This document shows positions 7,726 to 14,426 of a stretch of 15,316 bases of DNA, one piece after another. The notes under the pieces are model-generated. The model did not search any database and was not told where the DNA came from. It saw only the letters and a program-made list of their open reading frames with translations. A program made the translations under genes and the position numbers. The number at the start of each line of letters is the position of its first letter. Position 1 is the stretch's first letter. The stretch is from Bacteroidales bacterium (lineage in GTDB: Bacteria; Bacteroidota; Bacteroidia; Bacteroidales; UBA3663), in assembly GCA_017632695.1 (NCBI GenBank), contig JAGBQS010000006.1, forward strand, positions 1-15,316, in the 5' to 3' direction.

Positions 7726-7818
7726 CCCCTTCTGAATCTTTATTTTAATCACTTCCAAATCCTATTTTCCCCACCTCATGAATCATTATTTACCCCTCCT
7801 GAATCATTTTTATACCCC
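7726..7818 (+). repeat. Imperfect reiterated CCCC...TGAATCATT units
   Basis: CCCC followed by a (C/A)TGAATC-containing, T-rich stretch recurs with CCCC at 7726, 7769, 7793 and 7815. The clearest pair is CCCCACCTCATGAATCATTA and CCCCTCCTGAATCATTTTTA, with periods of 24 and 22 bases. The function is unknown. Confidence 0.55.
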
Positions 7819-7859
7819 GCTCCAAGAGGATTTGTTGTTTTTCACGGTCTTTGCAATCG

Positions 7860-7964
7860 TGTACAAAAATCCATACCCTTCTTGTACTTTTTGGGTAAAA
7901 AAACGATGATTATTGTACAAAGTAGGCCTAAATTGTACTTTTTTAGCACAAAATCGGCCTAAAA
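7860..7964 (+). other. Cluster of TTGTAC motifs and a repeated GGCCTAAA
   Basis: TGTAC occurs at 7860, 7883, 7914 and 7934, and alternates between the forms TGTACAAA and TTGTACTTTTT, as expected of half-sites in alternating orientation. A fifth copy is at 7619 within promoter A. GGCCTAAA occurs at 7925 and 7956 (spacing 31). The cluster lies 50-130 bases upstream of promoter B, so it could be a regulator binding region. No protein is assigned. Confidence 0.4.
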
Positions 7965-7986
7965 TTACAAAAAATCCTTAAAAAAT

Positions 7987-8018
7987 TTGGAGGGTTCACG
8001 AATAATGCATACCTTTGT
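7987..8018 (+). promoter_or_regulatory. Promoter B for the short terminated transcript
   Basis: TTTG at 7987-7990, then 20 bases, then TACCTTTG at 8011-8018. Both boxes and the spacing fit the Bacteroidota consensus. Transcription would begin near 8025 and meet the intrinsic terminator about 65 bases later. Confidence 0.7.
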
Positions 8019-8024
8019 GCACTT

Positions 8025-8089
8025 AATTTTTACAAAGGGATTATATTGTCCCCGGCAGATGTGAAATCTCCCGGGGACATGCTTTTTTT
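8025..8089 (+). ncRNA. Putative small RNA of about 65 nucleotides
   Basis: The segment is bounded by a consensus promoter (7987-8018) and a strong terminator ending in seven T at 8083-8089. It has no start codon followed by a meaningful frame. The 5' part is A/T-rich and unstructured (CACTTAATTTTTACAAAGGG region); the 3' part is the hairpin. I do not recognise it as 6S, SRP, tmRNA or RNase P RNA; it is too short for most of these. The start base is an estimate. It could instead be a leader that is normally terminated, but no gene follows on this strand in the window. Confidence 0.5.
8047..8089 (+). terminator. Strong intrinsic terminator of the putative small RNA
   Basis: TGTCCCCGG (8047-8055) pairs perfectly with CCGGGGACA (8071-8079). 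An inner AGAT/ATCT stem (8057-8060 with 8066-8069) caps it with the loop GTGAA. TGC and then seven T follow at 8083-8089. There is no T-run on the other strand, so the terminator acts rightward. Confidence 0.85.
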
Positions 8090-8150
8090 CGGAAGAACCA
8101 TAAAAATACGGAAAGAACCCCTAAAACTTCGGAAGTAACCCTTTAAAATC
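8090..8150 (+). repeat. Three imperfect CGGAA-AACC units
   Basis: CGGAAGAACC (8090), CGGAAAGAACCCC (8109) and CGGAAGTAACCC (8130) are each followed by an A/T-rich TAAAA-type stretch, giving periods of 19 and 21 bases. They lie directly inside the right arm of the inverted element, at the mirror position to the C-rich repeats inside the left arm. Confidence 0.55.
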
Positions 8151-8230
8151 AATGAACGACTGTCATCACGACAGCCGGTTCATCTTTTTAACCTTAAATC
8201 TTATACCATGAAAAACACACTGCAAAGATA
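8151..8230 (-). repeat. Right copy of the inverted 80-base element
   Basis: On the minus strand this runs from TATCTTTG at 8230 through the shared core and the GGCTGTC-GTGAT-GACAGTC hairpin to GTCGTTCATT at 8151. It is the counterpart of 7641-7718 with about six differences in 80 bases. Each copy carries its own promoter pointing inward. The two primary RNAs would therefore be near-identical in sequence, while any transcript reading through both arms would fold into a duplex of about 80 base pairs. Confidence 0.85.
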
Positions 8231-8254
8231 GCGGCATTTTCCGGCTTGTGCAAA
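8223..8254 (-). promoter_or_regulatory. Promoter C, facing left into the island
   Basis: On the minus strand TTTG (8254 to 8251), 20 bases, then TATCTTTG (8230 to 8223). The boxes and spacing are identical in form to promoter A, although the 20-base spacer is unrelated. It begins immediately after the T-run of the pectin enzyme terminator, which marks it as an independent transcription unit. Confidence 0.7.
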
Positions 8255-8255
8255 C

Positions 8256-8295
8256 AAAAATCGGGAAAACTGCAAAAAACGATACAGTTTTCCCG
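8256..8295 (-). terminator. Intrinsic terminator of the pectin enzyme gene
   Basis: An 11-base-pair perfect stem, CGGGAAAACTG with CAGTTTTCCCG (8295-8285 and 8272-8262 read on the minus strand), has a 12-base loop. It is followed by A and then five T at 8260-8256. It lies about 70 bases after the stop at 8366. Confidence 0.85.
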
Positions 8296-8365
8296 TTTCT
8301 GTTAGCATTTTGACGGCTCGGATTTACAATCTTCACCCTCCGGTTATTAATCCGGAAGCCGGAAA

Positions 8366-10495
8366 TCAATAGGCAATCACATACCAGAGATTGCGAATTT
8401 CCTGTTCAGGATTCCACTTGCCGTTAAAGGTCCATTGCGCCGTAACTGTATGATAGAACGGACTTCCTTCGGCCTGATCCAGATTCGTATCCATCCAGTG
8501 TCCGTGACCGCCCTGACGCGTACAGTTGTAAAAATAGACGCGGTTACCCCATGGGCAAGGATCGAGCACCTTGTCGGAATAGGCATACTGGATATTGGTG
8601 TCGAGAATCTGATCCGTCAGATGGCAGTTCAGCAGGAAAATCTGATGATCATGATGATAGCGGCCTAAGATAGTGGGCGATTTGGCATCAAAGAAGGAAT
8701 CCTTTACTACCAGCTTCTTCGACATATCTCCCCGACCGTCGTGCCACAGGATAGCCCTGCTGTCGCCAATGAAACGGGAACGGGTTACATAGCACCAGCC
8801 GCGCGGACAAAGGAAATCAACACCCGGGCAACGCAATTCCAAATCGGCATGATAGTACATACCGTCACCTCCGGGAGCCCACAGCGAGAGGGCATCGTTG
8901 CCGTCGGCCCAGACATTACAGTTCAGGATGATGGTGTGCGAAGCCCTACCGTAGATGGCCATCTGATGGGTTGTTGTCGCCTCGACCGTAGAGCCGTAAT
9001 TATTATAGACCGTCAGACTGCTTATGACGCAATGGTCGGCTTCTTCGGTCAGTACAATGACGCCCATAGGAACTTTCCGTCCCTTGTATTCGGGCACCTT
9101 AACGGTCTTCGAGGTTTCGGCAAGAATGATGCGGGTACTGTCCCTATCCTCGCCCACCAGTACGATATTGGGCTTGTCGACAATGACTTTCTGATTGTAG
9201 ATTCCTTTCTCAATAAAGATCTTAAAGGGTTCAGTCGGCTTATCGGGAGCATGTTCTATGGCCTGCTGAATGCTTTCGCCGGACTTCACGACAACATCGA
9301 AATCGCTCCTGTTGATTACCGGCTTCCGATACATATCGATCAGTCCGTTCCGGTTTGCGCCGGGCGTATCGAGGCTGATTCTGACTTTGTGACGGCGATC
9401 GTACCTGTCAGCCCAGGCCTCATATAACGGATACAGGTCACAAGGATTCGAATCAAACCATTTGTAACCGTTCCGACGCTCTGTGCCTATCTGTTCAAGG
9501 CGCCGGCGCGGCAAACCGTCCCGGTCACAAACAAAGGGCTCAGTATGCTCCAAATCATAATATCGGCCCCAAATAGGACGTGCAGAAGGATCCTCCGCCA
9601 GTCGGGCATTAGGCTGTCCGCCCCTGACAAGCGGCGAACGGGTATAGCGCAAACCGGTCAGTTTGTAAGTATCAAACCACTTCATGGCACCGTGTACGGC
9701 CGCCTTGATGCGTTTGTCGGGATTGGGCAGCGACATAAGCAGTTTCAGCAGGTCGACACTTTCGGACGAACAATAGGATGCCAGCTCGAAGGCTCGGGCG
9801 GGCGCCGGCTCGAAGGTATCCTTATCGTGCTGCTGGCACCAGACGGTCAGCTTTCCGTCCTTACGGATCTGGGTATTCAGAATACACTCGATGGCCTTGT
9901 TGAACGATTTCTGCAAACGGCTGCGCATAGCATCGTCAACCAGATCGCCGTCAAACGGCACTTCCCGCTCAATCACCGAGCGGAACAGCTGCAAAGTGTT
10001 GCCGATGGCGTTGTCATTATAGGTGATGTGAACCTGATAGCCTGTCGGATCAGGCCAGAACTGGGGCCACCCGCCGTTTTCATACTGTCCGCTGAGCAGA
10101 TATTCCAGACCACGTACGAAGCCCTCCTTGTAGCGGGGTTCGAGGGTCGACTGGTACAAAGCCGCCAGATAACGCATCTGCTGGGTAGTGGCACCATTAT
10201 CGATGGTTGAATCATCCTTGCGCTGCTTATCGGCCTCAACCCGGGCTTTCTCTTCGGCCGACAAAGCCCTGCCCATATCGATATTCTTCGGCCAGCCGCC
10301 GGTAATGCGCTGATAGAGCAATACCTGATCTCCTATCCGGCGGGCTTCGGAAGTCTCGTAAAAATCAGGAGGAAGGTTGTGGAATGAAAAACGACGGCTC
10401 CGGACAGGCGGTTCCTGAGCAAAAATCTGGCTGACTGTCAGTCCAATCAGCAGCAACAGCGAAAAACGCATAAGAACGGATCTGAAAGAATGCAT
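8366..10495 (-). CDS. Secreted pectate lyase (PL10) fused to pectin esterase-like (CE8) domain
   Basis: A 709-residue exported enzyme. The signal peptide has its hydrophobic core in MRFSLLLLIGLTVSQIFA, with cleavage before QEPP. Residues about 33-365 match polysaccharide lyase family 10: GGWPKNID (66-73), NGGWPQFWPD (140-149) and ITYNDNAIGNT; this domain cleaves polygalacturonate by beta-elimination. Residues about 398-709 are a beta-helix of the CE8 pectin methylesterase type, which would demethylate pectin before lyase action. The presumed catalytic residues remain (D534 in GNDAL, D560 in VDFLCPRG, R612 in LGR), but the surrounding QDTL, DFIFG and LGRPW motifs are altered. I start at the ATG at 10495, since the ATG at 10546 lies upstream of the expected transcript start; the ATG at 10471 is an alternative. 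It has its own promoter and terminator. No SusC/SusD genes adjoin it. Confidence 0.88.
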   Translation of the reverse strand: MHSFRSVLMRFSLLLLIGLTVSQIFAQEPPVRSRRFSFHNLPPDFYETSEARRIGDQVLLYQRITGGWPKNIDMGRALSAEEKARVEADKQRKDDSTIDNGATTQQMRYLAALYQSTLEPRYKEGFVRGLEYLLSGQYENGGWPQFWPDPTGYQVHITYNDNAIGNTLQLFRSVIEREVPFDGDLVDDAMRSRLQKSFNKAIECILNTQIRKDGKLTVWCQQHDKDTFEPAPARAFELASYCSSESVDLLKLLMSLPNPDKRIKAAVHGAMKWFDTYKLTGLRYTRSPLVRGGQPNARLAEDPSARPIWGRYYDLEHTEPFVCDRDGLPRRRLEQIGTERRNGYKWFDSNPCDLYPLYEAWADRYDRRHKVRISLDTPGANRNGLIDMYRKPVINRSDFDVVVKSGESIQQAIEHAPDKPTEPFKIFIEKGIYNQKVIVDKPNIVLVGEDRDSTRIILAETSKTVKVPEYKGRKVPMGVIVLTEEADHCVISSLTVYNNYGSTVEATTTHQMAIYGRASHTIILNCNVWADGNDALSLWAPGGDGMYYHADLELRCPGVDFLCPRGWCYVTRSRFIGDSRAILWHDGRGDMSKKLVVKDSFFDAKSPTILGRYHHDHQIFLLNCHLTDQILDTNIQYAYSDKVLDPCPWGNRVYFYNCTRQGGHGHWMDTNLDQAEGSPFYHTVTAQWTFNGKWNPEQEIRNLWYVIAY

Positions 10496-10532
10496 AAGAT
10501 TTGAAGAATTAATCGGTTCAGTTATATGGGGA

Positions 10533-10564
10533 CAAAGATACTTCAAATCTTATACTTTTCCAAA
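10533..10564 (-). promoter_or_regulatory. Promoter of the pectin enzyme gene
   Basis: On the minus strand TTTG (10564 to 10561), 20 bases, then TATCTTTG (10540 to 10533) gives an exact consensus. The expected start near 10526 leaves a leader of about 30 bases to the ATG at 10495 and excludes the in-frame ATG at 10546. Confidence 0.75.
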
Positions 10565-10635
10565 CTTCAGATGAAAAAAAAGGATAATTTTATATAAAAG
10601 GATTGACGAAGACACAAAAAAAGCCCCAAAAGAGT

Positions 10636-10794
10636 CTATTTTTTATCATTATTCAGCTTGCAACGGCCGGCAGCATCGCAGCAACTGCAACCTCCGCAAC
10701 CCGGATGCTTCCTGTTTTTCCGGATCACGTAACGGAGCGTTACAACAAATGCTCCCAACACTATGGCCAGCAAAATAAAACTCTGGACATTCAT
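10636..10794 (-). CDS. FeoB-associated Cys-rich membrane protein
   Basis: A 52-residue protein with one N-terminal membrane helix (about residues 4-23, SFILLAIVLGAFVVTLRYVI), then a basic stretch RKNRK and a cysteine-rich tail GCGGCSCCDAAGRC (Cys at 33, 36, 38, 39 and 45). This matches the small FeoB-associated Cys-rich family found beside feoB in many anaerobes. It probably sits at the inner membrane with the cysteines in the cytoplasm and may handle Fe2+ or assist FeoB; the family's biochemistry is poorly known. Its ATG (10794) overlaps the feoAB stop codon as ATGA, a strong sign of translational coupling. That overlap decides the start. Confidence 0.85.
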   Translation of the reverse strand: MNVQSFILLAIVLGAFVVTLRYVIRKNRKHPGCGGCSCCDAAGRCKLNNDKK

Positions 10795-13166
10795 AACATC
10801 GGAACAAAGAAACTGACTACAAAGGCCACCAGCCAGGCAACACCGCATTGCAGCAGCAGAACAAACAGCGCATAGCGGTTGCCCAACTCCCGCCGGATGG
10901 CTGCGATTGCTGCCACACAAGGCGTGTAGAGCAGGCAGAACACCAGATAACAGACGGCTCCTCCCGTTGTCATCAGGCTTGTGACAGGCGTTCCGGCCGA
11001 CAGGGTCTCGATGGTAGCCACCACGCTCTCTTTGGCCATAAAGCCGCTTACCAGCGCCGTTACCAGACGCCAGTCGCCGAACCCGAGCGGTGAGAAGACC
11101 GGAGCAATCAGACCCGAAACAACAGCCAGTATCGAATCATTGCTGGACGGATCGACCATCTGAAGGCGGAAGCTGAAATGCTGCAGGAACCAGATGACTA
11201 TGGTTGCCAGGAAAATGACCGTAAAGGCGCGCTCCACGAAATCTTTTGTCTTGTCGCGCAGCAGATGAAACACATTGCGGAATCCGGGCATACGGTAATT
11301 GGGAAGTTCCATCACAAACGGAGCCGCCTCGCCCTTCAGGACAAATGTCTTGGCCACAACGGCTACCACCACTCCGGTCAGGATACCCAACAGGTAAAGA
11401 CCTACCATCACCACCCAGGCATTATGCCCGAAGAAGGGTTCGGCAATAAAGGCATAGATTGCCACTTTAGCCGAACAACTCATGAACGGGGTCAGCATAA
11501 TGGTCAGACGGCGGTCACGTTCACTCGGCATGGTGCGCGAAGCCATAACGGACGGGACAGAGCAACCGAAACCGATCAGCATCGGCACGATACTTCGGCC
11601 CGACAGACCGATGCGTCGGAGCAGATGATCGGTCACAAATGCAATTCGCGCCATATAGCCGCTATCCTCCAGCATACTGAGGAAGAAGAACAGCAAAAGG
11701 ATGAGCGGAACAAACGAAAGAACTGAGCCCACGCCGGAGAACACGCCGTCGATGACCAGCGAATGAACGGCAGGATTGATTGCCCAGTCGGTCAGCAGTA
11801 CATCGACCCAACCCGTAAAGTCGTCGATTCCTGCTGCCAGCATGTCCTGCAACCAGACGCCCAGACTCTCGAACGTGAGCCAGAAGATCAGACCCATAAT
11901 CAGGATGAAAGCCGGCCAGGCAGTAAACCTGCCGGTCAGGATTTTGTCGATGGCAAGGCTGCGCAGATGCTCCCGGCTCAGTTGCGGCTTCACAACGGTA
12001 CGCTGGCACAAGCGCTGTATAAACGTAAAACGCATATCGGCCAAAGCAGCCGTAGCATCCAGTCCGCGTTCATCTTCCATTTGCCGGATGATATGCTGTA
12101 CGGTTTCGTACTCATTCGGTTCCAGCTGCAGGGCTTCGAGCACCAGCGAATCGCCCTCCACAAGTTTGCTTGCAGCAAAACGGATGGGAAGACCCGCCCT
12201 TTCGGCATGATCCTCAATGAGGTGCATGATGGCATGCAGGCAACGGTGAACCGCTCCTCCATGATCGTCCGGACTGCAGAAATCCTGTCGTTTGGGTTCC
12301 TCGCGGAAATAGGCAATATGCAACGCATGGTCAATCAGTTCCTGGATACCCTGATTCCTGGCTGCCGAAATGGCAACAACCGGAACGCCCAGCAACGCCT
12401 CCATCTCGTTGATGCGTACAGCACCGCCGTTTCCTTCCAGTTCGTCCATCATGTTCAGGGCCAGCACCATCGGAACACCCAGTTCGATGAGCTGCATGGA
12501 AAGATAAAGATTTCGCTCGATGTTGGTTGCATCCAGGATATTGATAATACAATGCGGATGCTCGCGGATGATGAAATTGCGGGAAACAATCTCTTCGCTT
12601 GTGTATGGCGACAGACTGTATATGCCGGGCAGATCGACAACCAGCGTATCCGGATGACCGATGATCTGTCCGCTTTTACGGTCGACGGTTACTCCCGGGA
12701 AGTTGCCTACATGCTGGGCCGAACCGGTCAGATTGTTGAACAATGTGGTCTTTCCGCAGTTCTGATTACCTGCCAGCGCAAAAGTCATCACCGTACCCTT
12801 TGGCAAGGGGTTTTCCTGACGGATTTCTTCGGCCGAAATGTGAGGCTCACCCAAGCCCGGGTGCGGAGTCTCGGCGACTTCCCATTCGGAGTCGGCAGCA
12901 TTCCGTCTGGCTGTCCGTTCCGCATTCCGGTGGGTCTGCCTGTCAATCCGTTCGATTTCAATGCTGGCAGCATCGGCCATACGGAGGGTCAGTTCGTATC
13001 CGTGAATCAGTATCTCGATGGGATCTCCCATCGGCGCATATTTCACTATTTTGACAACCGTATCGGGCAGCACGCCCATATCGATCAGATGCTGGCGAAG
13101 AGCTCCCTCGCCACCAACCCGGATCACACGTCCTACTTCTCCCCGCTTTAAGTCTCTTAAAGTCAT
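10791..13166 (-). CDS. feoB: Ferrous iron transporter FeoA-FeoB fusion
   Basis: A 791-residue inner-membrane Fe2+ transporter. Residues about 1-73 (MTLRDLKRGEVGRV, LRQHLIDMGVLPDTVVKIV) are a FeoA SH3-like domain, joined by a charged linker (74-125) to FeoB. The FeoB G domain shows G1 GNQNCGKTT (133-141), G2 at T160 in GVTVD, G3 DLPG (178-181) and G4 NMMD (238-241). The C-terminal half has the hydrophobic segments and Gate-type repeats of the channel, including SGRSIVPMLIGFGCSVPSVM and FMAKESVVATIETLS. Fused FeoAB proteins are common in Bacteroidota. I start at the ATG at 13166, because the in-frame ATG at 13217 lies upstream of the -7 box and the FeoA domain begins at 13166. The stop overlaps the Cys-rich gene by four bases, forming a two-gene operon. 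Confidence 0.95.
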   Translation of the reverse strand: MTLRDLKRGEVGRVIRVGGEGALRQHLIDMGVLPDTVVKIVKYAPMGDPIEILIHGYELTLRMADAASIEIERIDRQTHRNAERTARRNAADSEWEVAETPHPGLGEPHISAEEIRQENPLPKGTVMTFALAGNQNCGKTTLFNNLTGSAQHVGNFPGVTVDRKSGQIIGHPDTLVVDLPGIYSLSPYTSEEIVSRNFIIREHPHCIINILDATNIERNLYLSMQLIELGVPMVLALNMMDELEGNGGAVRINEMEALLGVPVVAISAARNQGIQELIDHALHIAYFREEPKRQDFCSPDDHGGAVHRCLHAIMHLIEDHAERAGLPIRFAASKLVEGDSLVLEALQLEPNEYETVQHIIRQMEDERGLDATAALADMRFTFIQRLCQRTVVKPQLSREHLRSLAIDKILTGRFTAWPAFILIMGLIFWLTFESLGVWLQDMLAAGIDDFTGWVDVLLTDWAINPAVHSLVIDGVFSGVGSVLSFVPLILLLFFFLSMLEDSGYMARIAFVTDHLLRRIGLSGRSIVPMLIGFGCSVPSVMASRTMPSERDRRLTIMLTPFMSCSAKVAIYAFIAEPFFGHNAWVVMVGLYLLGILTGVVVAVVAKTFVLKGEAAPFVMELPNYRMPGFRNVFHLLRDKTKDFVERAFTVIFLATIVIWFLQHFSFRLQMVDPSSNDSILAVVSGLIAPVFSPLGFGDWRLVTALVSGFMAKESVVATIETLSAGTPVTSLMTTGGAVCYLVFCLLYTPCVAAIAAIRRELGNRYALFVLLLQCGVAWLVAFVVSFFVPML

Positions 13167-13176
13167 TCTCAAATCC

Positions 13177-13212
13177 GTTATTCCTGTTATTCCGATTTCC
13201 GGTGCAAAGATA
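13177..13212 (-). promoter_or_regulatory. feoAB promoter box and a tandem repeat in the leader
   Basis: TATCTTTG (13212 to 13205, minus strand) matches the -7 box; no TTTG is found at the usual -33 distance. Just downstream, at about the start of the transcript, the leader holds a 9-base tandem repeat GGAATAACA-GGAATAACG (13194 to 13177, read on the minus strand). Its position suits an operator for an iron-responsive regulator, but it does not resemble the classical Fur box and no regulator is assigned. Confidence 0.5.
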
Positions 13213-13286
13213 GACATTCTTTTCAGGAAAGGTAATACCTATTTTCAGGTAAAATGCTTCCGAACCGTATTCAGTTACTACTCTTC

Positions 13287-14423
13287 TTATTTCTGTATGT
13301 ACCACGGGCGCATCCTCGACTCGTACGGCAAACGGTAAATCCGATCAAAGAATTCGGGCCAGTGCGACTCGCGCGTCTCGCCGATCTGCAGACCGTAAAA
13401 CCGAGTTCCCTGCTCTCGCATCCGACGCATATCGCCCTGCAGGCGTTCGGACACCATCGGTATCTGGAAATCGCTCACCAGCAACACGTCTGCGCCTCCA
13501 TATTCCGGACGTTCGCACAGGATGTGTATCATCAGACCGGTCATGGCCGTCGCATCGGTATCACCTTCGGCCCTTTTCCGGAAAAATTCCAGCAGCCTGG
13601 TCCGGTTTTTGCGGACATCGAACGGACGGGCATTTACCGCAAAGGGAATGAGCAGCAGGTCGCGGTTCTGCTGCATGGCCAGCTGAAGGAGTTTCACTAC
13701 CAGACTGTGGCCTATCTCTTCGGGCACACCCTGCATGGAAGCGCTGGTATCCAGACAAACCACCATCGGTCCCTTGGGGCGGGCGCGGTTCAGCCGGATC
13801 TTATGACTTGGATGCATGATGCGGCTCCTGTGGCTGAAGGTTTGCAGACGCTGCGTGGCGAACTTGTAGGCAAACAGACCTTCCAGCTCATCGTCGGTCA
13901 TCTGAACCATTTCGGAAGGAAGCAGGGAAGTCAGATCGTTGCCGACACCCACTCCGTCGATGTCACTCGGAGAACCATGATAAACCGGCTGCCTGCCACC
14001 GACACCCAGGGGAATACGTGCCGGACCTTCCACATCGGCCACACGCCCCATAACCTTAGCGACCTGCAATACCTGCGGATATTTATACTGGATGCGGACA
14101 ATGTTCCGGATCCGTTCGAACTCCACCACATTCCAGATACCGCCCATCAGCGCCCACGCCTGCATGAACTCATCGTCGCTGCACTGCTGCTTATCCAGAT
14201 AGGCCGGAATGGCGGTAAGGTACTTGTCGAGCAGAAGCTGCTGGTTGGGCAGACGTTCGCCTATAAAATCCTGCCGGATCTGCGACAGCTCGTAAGGATC
14301 GGTCACGCCACGCTGCCGCATAAACTCCAGACGGCCCTCGACGGCATCGGAAAATCCCTGCTCCATATCCTGACAGATACAGGCAGTAACGGCATTCAAT
14401 TGTTCAGGCCATTTCAGATACAT
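13287..14423 (-). CDS. viaA: VWA-domain protein ViaA-like, partner of the MoxR ATPase RavA
   Basis: A 378-residue cytoplasmic protein with an alpha-helical N-terminal half (about 1-210) and a C-terminal von Willebrand A domain. The MIDAS metal site is DTSAS (D225, S227, S229), with a threonine around 289-292 (GDTDATAMTG) and D318 in LLVSDFQIP. This architecture is that of CoxE/ViaA proteins, which act as partners of MoxR-type AAA+ ATPases. In E. coli, RavA-ViaA is linked to respiratory complexes and membrane stress; whether that holds here is unknown. It starts three bases after the ravA stop (ATG at 14423), so the two are surely co-transcribed. No convincing terminator separates it from feoAB, which begins 120 bases further on. 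Confidence 0.88.
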   Translation of the reverse strand: MYLKWPEQLNAVTACICQDMEQGFSDAVEGRLEFMRQRGVTDPYELSQIRQDFIGERLPNQQLLLDKYLTAIPAYLDKQQCSDDEFMQAWALMGGIWNVVEFERIRNIVRIQYKYPQVLQVAKVMGRVADVEGPARIPLGVGGRQPVYHGSPSDIDGVGVGNDLTSLLPSEMVQMTDDELEGLFAYKFATQRLQTFSHRSRIMHPSHKIRLNRARPKGPMVVCLDTSASMQGVPEEIGHSLVVKLLQLAMQQNRDLLLIPFAVNARPFDVRKNRTRLLEFFRKRAEGDTDATAMTGLMIHILCERPEYGGADVLLVSDFQIPMVSERLQGDMRRMREQGTRFYGLQIGETRESHWPEFFDRIYRLPYESRMRPWYIQK

Positions 14424-14426
14424 GAG

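Larger units (their letters stand above)
7542..8365. other. 824-base AT-rich intergenic island with no credible protein gene
   Basis: This gap separates the ends of two convergent genes. It holds, in order: a promoter and an 80-base element facing right, short C-rich repeats, a cluster of TTGTAC motifs and two GGCCTAAA copies, a second right-facing promoter with a short terminated transcript, a second set of short repeats, the inverted copy of the 80-base element with a left-facing promoter, and the terminator of the pectin enzyme gene. A 91-codon frame at 7687-7962 crosses these elements but has no protein-like features. The composition is much more AT-rich than the flanking genes. Confidence 0.8.

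Noticed and set aside
7687..7962. A 91-codon open frame starting inside the left arm of the inverted element
   Set aside because: It crosses repeats and the TTGTAC cluster, is rich in F, S and P from AT-rich DNA, has no recognisable domain, and the right arm copy of the same start region hits a stop after five codons in its own frame.
10596..10635. GGGGC followed by seven T on the minus strand after the Cys-rich gene, like the end of a terminator
   Set aside because: There is no matching GC-rich 5' half of a stem upstream, so a terminator is not supported beyond the T-run.
11763..13151. A 462-codon plus-strand frame opposite feoAB
   Set aside because: It lies wholly antisense to a clear FeoAB protein and has no coherent domain or start region; long antisense frames are expected opposite such codon use.
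13147..13163. CTTTAAG-AGA-CTTAAAG dyad just inside the feoAB coding start
   Set aside because: It encodes the conserved FeoA residues TLRDLK, so the symmetry may come from codons alone; the stem is short and AT-rich.
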